Shown here in pieces: positions 41,529-61,772 of a DNA stretch of 64,000 nt. Each line of letters opens with the position of its first letter. The stretch's first letter is position 1. Where the stretch lies: the NCBI GenBank assembly GCA_000697055.1, contig JNDT01002336.1:1-64000 (forward strand), in the 5' to 3' direction. Below the pieces are notes generated by a model, which saw only the letters and a list, made by a program, of their open reading frames with translations, did no database searches and was not told the origin of the DNA. Source of the DNA: Saksenaea vasiformis B4078 (lineage: Eukaryota > Mucoromycota > Mucoromycetes > Mucorales > Saksenaeaceae). The translations under genes were made by a program, and so were the position numbers.

Positions 41529-43903
41529 GAAATGGGATTGAAGATTAAGTTTTAAAGATCGTGCAGCTTCTGGTTGTAAGAAAAGAAAGGAAAAGAAAGA
41601 AGCGGGAGCGGAACTTTTTTTCCGTCACAAAGCGTGACGCTTTTTCCTGGATCACCGTTTCTGTTGGGACACTTCTACCCCAATTTAAAACTCAAACTGC
41701 AAAACTGCACCTCTCAAAGTCATCATGGTAACTTAAAATATCTGTTCACACGGTCATCGCCAAAGAACTCAGGGGAGTGAAGTAGATGTGCAATATTCAT
41801 TTAAATGATTACCACTTCCAATAAGAAGTATGATTTCTGCTGGTTAGTAGGAAGTAATCACTACTCGTTATCGTTGGCTTTTACATTGCGCAAGTAAAAA
41901 ATGAAATAGTATTCTTCCTTTCGTTCTCCTAAAAACACGATATGTTTTGACGCCTGATCTTCTACATTTCAATATCGTTATGATACATTTTAAACTTTTC
42001 ATATCTATTATAAACACTTTGGCGGAGTATTAATGTACGTACTATATTAGCTATTTCATGACCACTCTAAATGATTTTTACCTTCACGGAGAGCCAAACT
42101 TGCGCTAAGGAAATTGGGTATGCGGTATTAATTCGCAGATTTTTACGTGCATGCACTATCTCCGGATGGACACAAAAGTTATTCGAGCAGCATAAAAATT
42201 CATTCATGACTAGTAAATGGAAAATGCTTTGATGACCCCTTAACTTGCACTCGAAGGGTACGGCTGACCAACAGCGGCGGCCACACCGACTCTAGAGGTG
42301 GTGAGGAAGCGGGATTGGCCTTATTGGAGTCGAAACGCTCAGGTTGGGACGGTCTGCAGAGTGACTTGAAGTGAGGCAAAGTCTGGCAACCTATTGTGGA
42401 AAGTGAGTGATGTAGAGTGTAACAACATGTACTTTACTTAAGTAGTGAGAAAAAGTCACACACAGAGCCAAGACGGATCGGGGAAAAGATCATGCAGTCT
42501 AAATGAACAATTAGAAAACGTCAGTAATACTGGACATCGTGGAGAGAAGAGCCAAATGAATAAAATGATTCATGCGTTCGTTCGAGTGTCCAACACATCC
42601 TATCATTGACCCGAATGCATGAAAGAACACACTACGCCGATATCAGCATTAGAGTAAACATGAACGACCTACTACTTAGCGGAAGGCTCGTTTGAAGCTC
42701 ATCAAAATCGCACGTAAAACCACAAATAAAGGTCCCAGCACTAGGACAAATGCAGGCACTGCCTTCTGCATAGTTGATTTGAAGAAATGCTAATCAGAAG
42801 CTATTGCACTATCGTGTTCTTACCATGAATAAATATCGTAAGTCATTTACAAAGCTTTATTCCTGTGGATATCATTTGCAGTTCACTTGATCTGAAACAA
42901 AGAAATTCCCAAGCACGGTAGTAAAAATTTACGCGTCTGGATTGAGTGGCAACTGACTCTCCATGTCGTAAATGAGCCAAACCAACTTTCGCAGTTGCTG
43001 GTGTATTGTGTCACGATGCTTTCACCCATTCGACTTTCTTCACATATCTACAGCCTAATCCTTCTTTGCCAGAATGAGTATGCTACACTGTTCCTATAGG
43101 CAACTCAGCTACAACTTCCTATAAATTGGCCTGTTGACAGGAAACCGACATGAAAATTACACCTAATGCTCAAGTACAAACTGTCATGGCTGGCTAGCGT
43201 CAATTCCTTTTCCTTAGACCTACCAGACCTAGTGTTTTGTTCTATTGTATCAGTTGCTTCCTATTTCTTAACCCGTGCGCTGATTTTGAAGCCGACAGTT
43301 TCATCGAGCGTGAAATATCGCCTTTACAGCTTCCTGGATAGAAAATCCGGATTATGGCCGAGATCAAGTATGACATCGTTATAGAAATTCATTATAGCGA
43401 TTCATTCGAAATTGTCAAAAGTTTTGAAGAGCTTAATATTACTCAACGTCCTTTCCATCGTGATTAAATCCTTATTCCGATGCGTATCACATCATATTTT
43501 CTCAACAGCATCTGGGAATTATGTTTGCGGATATTGAGTGCGGTGTCCCTGGAGATTAATGTCGCAGTGACTTAAGAGTGGATGTCGCCACGCTGGTAAA
43601 TCAGACGTCGTATTATCATGCATTTCGACGGGATGTTGGTGCGACTTTCCGTACTCTCAGATTGCATGATAAAATACATAAGAGAAAGCACTTCGAAAGA
43701 GGTATAAAGGTAAAACATGCTTTTGTGTGTGACTGTAACCACGAAATGTGGTGTCCCGCAGAATGTCGTCTGGGAAAAAACGCGACCAAAAATTATTTAC
43801 GCGTCAGTTCCGCTAACCGCAGAAAAAGGCGCGTTTTGGATGTGTTCTCTTTGTTCGTCTTCCCTGTATATTATTTCGTACCCTATTCTATTCTACCGTG
43901 CCC
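41529..43903. other. Repeat-bearing intergenic region
   Basis: The TMEM164 promoter, then a near full-length dispersed-repeat copy (42030-42640), then unassigned AT-rich sequence and the 5' region of SGS1. Frames at 43166-43384 and 43578-43931 (both plus) are open but lack a recognisable domain. Confidence 0.5.
42030..42640 (+). repeat. Dispersed repeat, near full-length copy (A2)
   Basis: Second long copy: CTCTAAATGATTTTT, TTGCGCTAAGG, TATGCGGTATTAAT, the 18-nt identity TTATTCGAGCAGCATAAA at 42179-42196, TAGTAAATGGAAAATGCTTT, GGGACGGTCTGCAGAG at 42346-42361, GCCAAGACGGATCGGGG and AATGATTCATGCGTTCG, all in the order seen at 10.3 kb. The middle, about 42265-42340, is again GC-rich but not alignable. 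Confidence 0.65.
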
Positions 43904-46900
43904 ATGCGGAGTAATTACGACCAGCATTTGACGTGGTTCAGGACCACCATTCAACCAAGCATTTGTATACCCCTTAACAAAACTTTCGCGTTGCACCCCT
44001 CATACGCCAGAATTAAGGCATCGTCAGGGAAGACAGCACAGCCAGATCCGTTGCCATGTAATCCGTTCGACAATAGCAATGGCATTACCGCACGCTCGGA
44101 TAACCGCCCTGAACCCATTTCAAATGTGATGACCCTCCCTCAGAAACGACGATTCCCAGAGACAGAAGAAGATGCACAGGCACAGAAAATGCCGGCAAAT
44201 GTGATCGACCTCACTGCTACTTCTACTCGTCAGGTCACTAGCCTATCGAGACTAAAGCTTTCAAAGGAAGCCAGTTCCGTTTCTCCTATGGCTGTCGACG
44301 GTACGTCCGATCGCACTTCAAACGCCACACCTGCGGCAACTTTAGAATCATCTCGGCCACAACCACCTTCTTCAAATCAATCAGCAATAACTACGTGGAA
44401 TGAAGGTGACGCCATGGATGAGTACTTTGATAGTAACGAAGATATACCTGCTGAACTTATGGACGAATACTGGGACGAAGCTTATCCCTATGACGACGAT
44501 ATCGACTCCGTGGAGCCAGCGGTAACTAATCGACAACTCTATTTTATATACTTATTATATATATCTAGTATTCCGGACCTCATTTAGAAATGGAGAAAGA
44601 CGATCCGATTGATCTTGTAGACGATATGGAAATATGCGAAAACGACGCTATGGTGGGTTATATAGCTAAATTTTTCACTCGACATTATTGACGGTTAACC
44701 CAGCTTTCTGAAACCGTTCCGTTGCATGAGTTAAAGGATCAACTGGTAGCCTTGGAACTGCATGAAAGTGAAATTAATAGACAGCTGGTGGAAGTGATGT
44801 TGTCAGGTGATGGAGCCGATGAAAACACAAAGACAGAGCTCCTGAACGATAGGTACGTAGCGTGAAGCAGAATTTAGCTTGATCGCTAAAAACGGTTTGT
44901 AGAAAAATTGCAGTGGAGAAAATCGAGGAACTGCGAAGGCGAATCAACTCAGCAGAGACGAACGGTTCTTCAGTTTCCGTAATAGATAACACTAGTGTGA
45001 ACTCTCCTCCTAAAAACGATACCCCATTTCGAACGGAACCAGACTCGGGCCCTGTTATCAGATCCCAGTTCTTTGCATCAAATCCCACGAAGAAACAAGA
45101 TCTTCCACCACCACCATCCATCTCAGCCAATAGTGCTTCCAGCTCTGCATCTTCATCCACAAGACCCGACGCAAGTACAAACGGAAAAGATACATCGAAT
45201 GATTCCACCGAGTCCGAACGATACCCGTGGACTAGAGATGTATGGAAAGCGCTGAGACAAAACTTTAAGTTGAAAGAGTTCCGTCGAAACCAACTTGAGG
45301 CGATCAATACAACACTGAATGGCGAAGATGTATTCGTGCTTATGCCCACAGGTGGTGGCAAGAGTTTATGCTACCAGTTACCTGCCATCGTACAGCGGTA
45401 CAAGCGGCGTGGCGTTACCCTTGTTGTTTCTCCGCTCTTATCGCTTATGCATGATCAGGTTACTCAGCTTGTGCAAAACAAAGGTATTGCTGCGGCTCTT
45501 TTGAATAGTCAGATCAGTAAGGAGCAGAGGGATTGGGTGTTTGCGGAGCTATCACGCCAAACTCCCAAGATGCATCTTTTGTATATTACGCCGGAACTGC
45601 TTCAACGATCAGGTGCATTACAGTCCGCACTGGAACGGTTGCATCAGCGAGGACTACTAGCACGGTTTGTGATTGACGAGGCTCACTGTGTGTCTCAATG
45701 GGGCCATGACTTTCGGCCTGACTATAAGATGCTTGGATCATTGAAAACAACGTACCCTGGAGTGCCAATTATGGCACTGACAGCCACAGCAAACGAGATG
45801 GTTCAAAAGGACGTGTTACACAACCTCCAGATTCAAGGCTGCAAGACGTTGAAGCAGAGTTTTAACCGAGTTAATCTATCGTACGTCTCCTTTCTAACGA
45901 CTCCACAAGCTACTCACGTCTTTGATTTAGATACGAGGTTGTTCCCAGAGTAGCCAAAACACAATATGAGGACATGTACCAGTTTATCGCGGAACATGCG
46001 GGACAATCGGGTATCATCTACTGCACAACTCGAAAGAACTGTGAAGCTGTTGCAGAGAAACTACATACTGAATTTAACGTCCCGGCAAAGTTTTATCACG
46101 CGGCCCTGTCATCTACGGAAAGACTGGCAATTCAGCAAGAATGGCAGGCAGGTCAGGTTCAAGTCATTGTCGCTACCATTGCGTTTGGCATGGGCATCGA
46201 TAAGCCAGACGTGCGATTTGTTATTCACTTTTCCATGCCATCATCGGTGGAAGGTTATTACCAGGAGACTGGACGCGCGGGGCGCGATGGCCTGCCGGCG
46301 AAATGTCGTCTCTATTATAGTTACCGCGATACAGCAACCCACAGACTCCTAATCGATAAAGGAGAAGGTGACTGGCAACAAAAGCAAAGATTACAAGACA
46401 ATCTGCATAAAATGGTTCGCTACTGTGAAAACAAGACGGACTGTCGCCGACAGCAAATTCTGGGTTATTTTGGTGAAACTTTTTCACCAAAGGACTGTCG
46501 CAAAACGTGTGATAACTGTCTTGCGAATGACGGTGTAGGAAAAGTCAAACGAAACCTTACAAGGGATGCAATTGCTATTGTACGATTCTTACGGAGTGCA
46601 GCATCCGATAATATCACGCTGGTGCAAATGGTTGACATGTGCCGCGGTTCACAAGCAAAGCGATTTGTAGACAGGGGTTATCATTTGATGGAAGGCTATG
46701 GTGCAAGCAAGAACTTAACCCGCATTAATGCCGATCGTTTGGTGAAGCATCTCATCATGCAAGATATCATCAAGGAACACTCCGAATGTAATGCAAGAGG
46801 ATTCGCAACGTGCTATCTTCAGGTATGAGAGCATGTGTAGAATCATCCTTGACAACGGAATATAGTTAGGAAAAAACGCACATAAGCTTGAATCAGGACG

Positions 46901-47647
46901 CATGACCGTGATGATGGACTTTTCGGACGAGGTATTATCTATCAAAACTCTGAATTTTTTACTCATCATCTCTACAGACAACAGCATCCTCCTCTAGAAG
47001 ACCCACAGCAGCAGTGACGGCTCCATCCCCAGCCCCAGCACTAGTACGGCCACAAGTACGGCCACAAGTACGTGCAAGTAAGTACGATGATGCAGCCTAG
47101 TGAGATGAACAAGCGCTAATTTGATCGGCCTAGCTGACGCCACCGGTCGGCGTCAATTGCCTTCCCAACTTAAATCGTTAGCATATAAGCCATCATCGTC
47201 ATCGTCGGCACCATCATCAACACCGCCGATGCCTAACAGAGCTTCTACAAACCTGCAGGCAGACTCTCACAATGCTATTAAAACACAATGTTATAATGAA
47301 ATGCGTCAGCTACGAAATAGCGTATGTTTATCTGCACGCATGATAATGGTTTTCTGTTAACCCGCTTATTTGAAACAGCTTCGATCAAAGTTTAATTTCC
47401 AGAGCGCAACATCCATATTTACTGATACCCATCTTAAAGTTATTGTAAGTTATCTCCGTAGTTAGTGATTAGGAATCTAAGCATTATGTTTTATTAGGCA
47501 CAGAGGTTACCAAGCACGATCTTGGAGTTTCTATCTGTTTCAGAAATTGCTGACGACCGATTTGAACTCTACGGTAGACAGTTTCTAGACATATGTAAAA
47601 AACATGCTGCGAAGATCCGCGGACTTGAGCCAGTGCTTGTGGATTAA
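43904..47647 (+). CDS. SGS1: RecQ helicase SGS1/BLM, ten exons
   Basis: 3'-5' DNA helicase that works with Top3-Rmi1 to dissolve recombination intermediates. Exons 43904-44521, 44569-44652, 44704-44852, 44903-45880, 45931-46822, 46866-46931, 46978-47077, 47134-47321, 47379-47444 and 47498-47647 sum to 1,096 residues. The ATG opens [14 protein letters not shown], resembling the N-terminal Top3/Rmi1-binding element. An acidic disordered region precedes the core. Core motifs: [20 protein letters not shown], Walker [17 protein letters not shown] in [23 protein letters not shown] in ALTATAN, and [10 protein letters not shown]. The zinc-binding cysteines ([19 protein letters not shown]) and the RQC winged-helix region ([20 protein letters not shown]) follow. 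After a Ser/Pro linker, the last exons form an HRDC-like domain ([20 protein letters not shown]). Confidence 0.95.
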
Positions 47648-48072
47648 ATACCTACTGGTACCATAAGCGTGTGATGATACCGCAGCAATCACCCCCTTCT
47701 TTTTTGTGGAGGGCCTCTATCTTTCTATGTGCAATCACAAGGTTATCTGCATACAATCATTCATCGCTGCAGAGCAAAAGTGATATGAGATCATCTGTAC
47801 CTGAATGTTACCAAGACATCATGGGAGGGACGAGGCAAGACCTTCCATCCGCCAAATATAAAAGGTAGTAGCAGACTTTATGTACAGAATATTGTTGTCA
47901 AATAAAGAGAAGATAGGAAATAGCATAAGAAATAGAGTCTGAGTATGATGTTTCCTTCTCAGGCCCACCAGGAGCCCTCGAAAACATGTCAAATGGTAGT
48001 CGGTATAGAATGAGAATAATCATACATAATAGAAGAAGTAGATGTGTATAGAGAGCGGTAAGCCGTGTCGTA
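47648..48072. other. Intergenic region between convergent genes
   Basis: 3' flanks of SGS1 and the fucosyltransferase-like gene. An AATAAA signal lies near 47901. A 65-codon plus-strand frame at 47671-47868 has no recognisable family. Nothing else was seen. Confidence 0.45.
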
Positions 48073-49735
48073 TCATTCTTCCGAATCCAGCGACTGCTGC
48101 TTCTTTTTGGATTGAGATATCTCATGCAGGCGACTGATGTAGCCAGAGAATGTCGAGCCTTCGCTGCCAATAAAGGCCCAACCTTTACTCGCTGTGGAGG
48201 CGTCCACGAGCGGAATAAGAAACTTACGTAAGCTCGTCCCTGTGCGCTTATCCACGTGCTTGTCTAACTCCGACCACTCGTTGCTGTCTTGACCAATGAT
48301 ATCGTCGATAGTGAAAGTGCACGGATATGAATTCCATATTAGGTCAAATGATGGATTGGTGCGTGGTAACCTAGCATCTGTTGCTATATATATCAGTGTG
48401 ACCTTGTGCTTTTTTGAGAGCTCGAGGCATTGCTCTAAGGTCGGATTAAGAGGTATTTCTGGCGGTGGCGACAAGGCTGAGTTTGCTAAAGATTCGCTGG
48501 CATCGATAACGCGTCTGATCTGCGATACAATTCTGTAAACATTTTCAGGAAGGGCCTTGACAAACCAACCATCGCTTGCTCTAAATAATAAATTACAATA
48601 AGAAATAGAGTTTATGGATCGACATGCAATATACCTCACGTGGAGACCGACAAAGTTTTCCTCGCCCCCAAGCCTTTGAACAATTTTTTCCGTCATACTC
48701 AGCACACCTGAGTGTTTGTATCTAATACTGAGACGTAGACTGCGAAGAAATTCATGGTGGTCTGGTCGCGTGATTGGAAGTCTTCCCGTGCCAAACATGC
48801 TTGAAAAGTGAATCAACCGTTCAGGTCTTTTCCGCAGTTCATAGATGTTTAAGCCCGCGGCATATTTGTTCAAGCGTTGCGATTTTCGGGGTGTGTCGAA
48901 TATACGATAGTCATAACGTGTCTCACCTAGTCAACAAGAACAAATCAATAACTTGTTGTCGTTTAAAGGGAGAAAAAAAAAAGCTGCATTTGTACCTTTG
49001 AAAAAAAGTATATCACCATCCACGTAAGATCCATTTCCTCGATCAGGTACACCGGCTCTTCGTATGCCAAACTTTGATTCCAACCAGTTGAAGTTAGCTT
49101 CTTCGCGTAAGACGATCTTCACATGCTTTTTGGCCCATGACAAATCAAATATGTCATCAAATGGCAGCATGACATAGCGTTGACGGTCAGGGCAGCGAAT
49201 CTTCCAAAAGTAAATTTCACTTTCGAATTCACTACACGTATCAGAAATCGCGTCATCGCGTAACATATGTTCTAGGTGAAGTTTGCCAAAGTAACTCCAA
49301 CCAAAGGCTTCTCCCATGAGAGATCTTGGTAAGATAAGCGTTCTATTCAGATACCAGGCAAGAAGGATACCATTTTCAACTGCTCTTACGTTAGGCTTTG
49401 TATCTACTCACGCTGGAGAGCAAGTTACCTTGAATGAGTTGATTCTGAAAACCGCTGTGTGTGAAAAAGGTGATGTATTTTTCATTAGGGTCAAAGGTGT
49501 CATTTTCTTCATTGGACGACGAAATTGTAGGTTGTTGTGGAAGGACGGTTGTGGATTGAGGTGATGTGTCCGTGTTCACGTTGTCTGACCATCGCCAGGG
49601 CGTTCCAATATTAATAATGTTGTCATGTTCCTCGCTGAATGAAGTTGGTGCTGATCGCAGTTGTGATAGTATAAGCACAATAAAATAAAAGATACACACT
49701 AAACAAAACAAGGAGACCTTGCTTCGAAAGGTCAT
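48073..49735 (-). CDS. O-fucosyltransferase-like type II membrane protein
   Basis: Golgi/ER-type glycosyltransferase with a GDP-fucose O-fucosyltransferase fold. The ATG at 49735 opens a short basic tail and one signal-anchor helix (SLFCLVCIFYFIVLILSQLR), then a disordered stem. The catalytic domain begins YITFFTHSGFQNQLIQ and, after an intron near 49430-49375, continues VENGILLAWYLNRTLILPRS. The Arg-containing motif ENFVGLHVR, before an intron, corresponds to the GDP-fucose-binding HxR. FIGSEGSTFSGYISRLHE near the C-terminus is the conserved GS-x-x-ST motif. The stop is at 48075-48073. About 500 residues in several exons. The acceptor protein and exact sugar specificity are not evident. Confidence 0.8.
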
Positions 49736-50484
49736 CTTTTGGAGGAAGATCAACAACGCTCACCCAAAATTAAGCCCTTGGCATTTGTGGAGAGCAGCGC
49801 GGATGAATGCGGAGTTCGGATAAAAATAACTTTTTTGCTGTGAAAACCTTTTTTTGGCGACGCTTTCCGTAATGAACATGCGTTATGTGGTACCTACGTT
49901 ACAGTTTATGAACTCATTTCAACGCATATAATGTAACCACGCAACCTTGTCTGGCATTACAGAGTCTACACAATAAAACGCTGAAAAATCCAGAATGTTG
50001 GCTGGTTACTGTTGCTGTACAAAGATGTATGCACCGTTCTACGCATCCATTGCATGTGCAGCACTTCTTGTAGAATCTCACATTCTTATTTTATTGTGGC
50101 TTTGCATTTCATGCTGCTTGCGACAAGATGATACAGTTTTGAATACAGGCTTTTCCTGTCTATGAAGCGTGCCCAAGCAGCATTGTATCCATCAATATCG
50201 ATCCATCTGAAACGCAGCCCCTTGTTATGCCTTCTTGCATAAGAGATAATTAACAGTGCCGCCTGATACAAGGATTCGAACTAAAAACAGCACCAATCTC
50301 CATAATGCTGCCACTTCTCTGTCCTGCAGGTGAAAGCTTCTTGTTTTCTGTAAATCCTTCCTGCAAAAAGTTGCATTTGTTGCCCAGATCAGGGGTACGT
50401 GAAGGTGAACAATAGCTGTCACTCTAAAACAGCTACTGCAGTGCATACTCGTGTAGGTATTAGTAAGTCAAAGATGAATGCTGC

Positions 50485-50620
50485 TCTAGAATCATTTCTA
50501 AGCTACTCTAAACAAATTCAGTATCCCCACGAAGGACCAAATTTGCGCTAAGGGATTAAGTATGCTGATATGGAAGGTACCATACTCTAGAGGACTTGAA
50601 GCGATGCAAAGTCTGGCTGG
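50485..50620 (+). repeat. Dispersed repeat, left-end fragment (copy A3)
   Basis: Begins GAATCATTTCTAAGCTACTC, matching GAATCATTTTTTACGTTACC at 10300. It continues TTTGCGCTAAGGGATTAAGT, then jumps to AGAGGACTTGAAGCGATGCA (against AGAGGACTTGAAGCAATCCA at 10640), so the middle ~270 nt are deleted. Confidence 0.55.
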
Positions 50621-51469
50621 TCCTGATGCACAACATACAAAAGGGTAAGTTAACTTATATGTACAGATGTCAAATCTACTTTGTATTTACCAGATCTATC
50701 CTACAATTCTGCGTCGCTTTTAAACGGCCTCGCGCTGGCTCCAGATAAACTTGACGCGGGATGTAGTCCTTTTACATGGTGTATTCTTGAATCTTGCTTG
50801 GGAAGCATACCGCTATGCATTAGCTCAAAATGCATTTCGCTGGTATATGATCGATGCACCTCTCAGTTCTATTGTCCCAGTGTCCAACTGCTGCATTTGT
50901 TTTAGACAACGAAGTGTGATGGGTACTAAACGGGACACAGATTTTCCTTTTTCTTCATTCCGTTTCTCAAGAAAGCAACCTTGCTATGCACGTTTGATGG
51001 GATGCACATTCAGGATTAGTTATGTTTGTTTTGCATGTCAGTTAATCTGTAAGTCTTCTGTCACGAACCGTCTCGGTCGCGATAGTATCCTTTGCCCATC
51101 AGTGTAGCAGGTACGTATGTCACACATTTAGCGGCATTCGTTCTCTGCGATACAGCGTCAGATATCGTATCGCTTCAAGTCCTCTACATGGGTGTATGAC
51201 TGGCCATTTTCACTAGTTTTCTCTCATACCAGCCCCACCAGATGCGGGTTCGGCTACCCCCGTTGGTGGCACTACCCTTCTGCCGTAACTAAAATGGTAT
51301 TATTATCCCATTTACTATCCATGACACTATCCTATATTATTCTATGTCCATCGAGGGATCAGGTTGATGTCGGTCTAGCATGAGCCTGTTATCAACTTGT
51401 ACGGTAATGATCGCATATTCAATTCTTCATTAACGCAGACTTGATTCTTCATAGATGTAAAGATTATGC

Positions 51470-51845
51470 AGCTTAGCGTAAAGGCAAATTCGATAGCAGT
51501 AAGTCTGTATCCAGAAAAGTTTGGGACAGGGGTTCATTCACATTAACATGGATAACCCTGCATATACGAGCGATTGACATCCTTACCAGGAATACAAGGT
51601 CGAAAAGCGAAATTTAATAATTCACGCTTCTTTTTAGATATCCACCGCACTTCCGTAACTGAAATATATCTTATTCTGAAGTCCATCTCTGGCATGAACG
51701 CATCATCGCAGCATCGCAGAATACAACACACAAATCGTAGCATTGCATGAACGTAAGAAAAAGTATTCCCAGCTCAAAGTTCATTCGGAGCTGATCCCAA
51801 ATAGTTTTAAATGGACGCAGAGTCGTGGCACAATGAATAAGCGCC
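51470..51845 (+). repeat. Dispersed repeat, right-half copy (A7+B3)
   Basis: TTTGGGACAGGGGTTCAT corresponds to ATTCGGGACAGAGGTCAT at 10758. GACATCCTTACCAGGAATAC corresponds to GATATCCTTACCGGGAATGT at 10828, followed by a TAATTCACGC string against TAATTCATGC. The 3' module at 51760-51845 has TCATTCGGAGCTGATCCCAA, then AAATGGACGCAGAGTCGTGG. Confidence 0.5.
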
Positions 51846-52028
51846 ACGAAGTCCTTTCATCCATCTCTAAAATTGGCTCCGATGATGCATAGAGAGAAAT
51901 CATTAACCCACTCTTTCTTTGCTATCTTAAGTTACATGGTGGTTGATCAACGTGAAGAACAGAATGCAAAGAAATGCCACACTTTCGATTAGAAATTGCC
52001 GACTATTGCGCTGATGATTGGTGTGTAT

Positions 52029-55199
<3,171 letters not shown>

Positions 55200-58032
55200 A
55201 GAATTAAACTAAAAAAATTGATTTTCGATATATGAGTTGCTCGCAGGAGAAGCATGAAATTGGTGACAAAACCTAAGAACGTAACCTGAAAGATGTTCAA
55301 AGAGTATACGTTATCAACTTGGATATCGCATCATACTATCTACAGTGATACACGTAAATAGGCTACAAGAAAACAGATATTCGTATTACACAATGTTTTC
55401 AGAATGTGGGTCAAACGTCAGTCCGTCTTATGTATGTCGATTGATTACATGCTTCTAGAGCCTATGCGTTATCCTCTAGTTCAGATGAATATCTAGAGAG
55501 ATACAATAGAAAGTATAATAATAAATGATCTACAGTAGCCTCCCAATAATCTAAAGCTTTTTTCATACCACCCTAGGTTGCAACTATGAGAACATGTAGC
55601 GGGTCGAACTCATGTATTTTTTAACTGTTGATTGTCTCAGCGTTCAGCCCAACCCCTAATAGGTGAGCAATGTCATGTTTGATCATGACACATGATATGT
55701 CTGTAAAGATAAAGCAAGAAAAAAGCATGTTTGATCGTCGCTTTTATTCATCTCTGTAAAGCGGAGATCAGGAAGAAATGAGCACAGAAGAACGAATTCT
55801 CATATTTGCATAACTTCTGAACTATACGGAGTATATTAACTGGTACACTATTCTTGCAAAGAAAAAAATACTATTTCTTGAAAATGTGCTAGGCAAGCAC
55901 CAGAGAAAGAAGAAGAAATTGTGTGAAGTCTCATTTTCCATTGTCACGAAAAATGCGAAGGCAGTTCCAGGGCACAAATTTGGGGTCGTTTTATTGGTCG
56001 CTTTTCAACACGATCCTCACGAATTTTGACATTTGAACTTTATTGTTGCTAATGGCTAAACAAAGTGTTTATAGAATGATTTTGGCGAGCTTTTGCTATT
56101 AGGTCTCCTTGTACGAAAAACTGATCATCTACAATGCTATCCTGCTACGGTGCTTTATGATAAGACAGGATCACCGATATGTTCTAGTACTGTATGCTGG
56201 ATTTGGATCTCCAAAGTATCCTACGTAAAATGACTGTCAAGAAGATCTTTTGAGGCTTTTCTTTCCGTTACATGAGGGTAGCAACTGTTACAGATACAAC
56301 CATAAGTTCAGTTTGCATTTACACTACTTGACAGTTTGGACTAGTTTATTGCAACAAAGCATGGTAACTATATGTGCCTACAAGGTGCAGCGCCAATATT
56401 ATAATTAGCGGCAATATTTACTTCATTGGCCTTGCCAGTATGTTATTGACGATACAGACTGATGCAATCTTCAAGCAATATGTAAACGTTTCCTCTATGA
56501 AATGTGTAGCACATTTGGCATAAGTCATCGTGATCATAGTACTGTACTTCATCTATTCAACAAAACTTATGCAATGAGAAATGGAAAAAAAAGATAACAC
56601 TACACCGATTGCTGATGGATTACGATAACAAAGTTCCATGCTGATGTTGGATTGGCTAACTTTCTGCGCGCTATAGAATGCTCTGAGCAAAACATGCCGC
56701 ATGCAGGACAGAGTACTTCGCGGTTCAATATATACACAATCCAAGCCAACGCAATGTATCTTTCCATCAACGCAAATGCCAATAAATGATCTGTGGACAG
56801 ATAAAATTCCGCATGGTTTTTAGGCGACGGGCTATCTTTGGCATGTACTTCTGCATGTCTATTGGTATGTTGTAGGCGTTACTACTGGAGCATTTGTTTC
56901 TTTCCTCCTTCTATCTTCTGATTGCCAGGATCAACAGATTACTGGGCAGCAGTCCTAAGTCCATTTATGTTTCTATGTTGCACCATCCAATAACGACGAT
57001 GTTCTTCGTGCAGATGCACCTTCTAGCCAAACAAAATTCATAATTTGTACTTGTGCAATATCGTAAGTTAAGATTTGTTGCTATTCCATTTCTGATGCTG
57101 GCTTATAGCTAACATGAAGACCCCATTAGAGCTACAAGTTTCACCACTTTTTTTTAAGCCGTAGCGTCGCTTGCACATCAACTTGAATCGACCGGCCACA
57201 GATATTACAGTTAAGGTTTCCTGCATGAAGGTATCCTTACACAGATATCCGTTTTAAGCAAGGACTTCACATGCATGGTAGCTGATCAAGAGCTTCTGTT
57301 TAACGAAGTCGTCACAGCTTTTATTGCTGTAGGTTACACTTTCGATTTCAACTAAACTGGTACGTCGCCTTTTATCGGCAGGTGAATGGAGGTCAATTTT
57401 AACGACTAGCAAAAGAAGCCGAGAAATTCCTGTAAAAGCTAAACATGGTTAAGCCTAAGAACATAGTACGAAGTTGCAATATCCAGTAAGATGCCTTTTT
57501 CCTGTTAATCTCATTAAAATCCTCAATTAGGCATGTATCCATTTCTCCCCGTATCGATAAAATAAGTGGGATAGGTATACATTTTATATTTTCAAAAGGG
57601 TTTTCGTCGGCGGAATTTGTGTTTCACCATCATCTGCGAAAACCACGATGGGCGAGCTGATGTTGCGGGGTGTGCGGCTGTATATCTGTATTGTAATCCC
57701 GCAACGGTGTGTTGTAGTAGGCGGAGAAAGTCTACGCCTTCTTTGACTCGAAACCTGCCACTGCAAGGTGCTTGCAAATATCAGCCACAGCGACAGTCGT
57801 CCTTCCCCTTTTTCTACCGTTCTCCCTTCTTAGTTAGAAAAGGACAAACACATTACCTCCCTTTAAACGCATTTACAGCATTCGTTGGCATACCTTCCGA
57901 AACCCTCTGTCTCTCGTTTCCATCTTGTCCCTACTCTCTCTTTTCTTCCGGCCTTATTCGCATACGCTTAACCTTTCTCTTTTCTTTTTTTTTTTTTCTT
58001 TTCTTCTTTTGTTTGTGGGAGTTACCTGACTG
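55200..58032. other. 2.8-kb intergenic region upstream of YAK1
   Basis: No gene was recognised. Seen: a small inverted repeat GTCATG-TTTGAT-CATGAC at 55672-55689, with CATGTTTGATC repeated near 55727, and a pyrimidine-rich leader at 57785-58020 ending in a long CTTTT tract directly before the YAK1 ATG. A 138-codon plus frame at 57617-58033 overlaps this leader and is not supported as a gene. The long leader suggests a large promoter/5' UTR, as is common for signalling kinases. Confidence 0.5.
57961..58032 (+). promoter_or_regulatory. CT-rich tract before YAK1 start
   Basis: A run of C/T with a T-rich core at 57980-58010 lies about 20 nt before the ATG at 58033. Pyrimidine tracts at this place are typical of fungal core promoters or 5' leaders. 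Confidence 0.4.
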
Positions 58033-61704
<3,672 letters not shown>

Positions 61705-61772
61705 ACCAAGCGTTCATTTGTTTTCTTTTCGATAATTGAAAATAAATCATTCTCTCTAAGAGCAAACACCAT

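Larger units (their letters stand above)
49736..52028. other. Repeat-bearing intergenic region
   Basis: The promoter of the fucosyltransferase-like gene, then unassigned sequence with dispersed-repeat pieces at about 50485-50620 and 51470-51845, then the 3' flank of AFG2. Open frames of 74-118 codons at 50681-51107 (plus) have no recognisable domain. No gene was supported. Confidence 0.5.

Noticed and set aside
43578..43931. 117-codon plus-strand frame before SGS1
   Set aside because: It overlaps the SGS1 start in another frame and ends there. It has no recognisable motif; it is more likely part of the SGS1 leader region.
50260..50290. tRNA-like GGATTCGAAC string (minus strand)
   Set aside because: The flanking bases do not form a T-stem and no acceptor or anticodon arm can be built around it.
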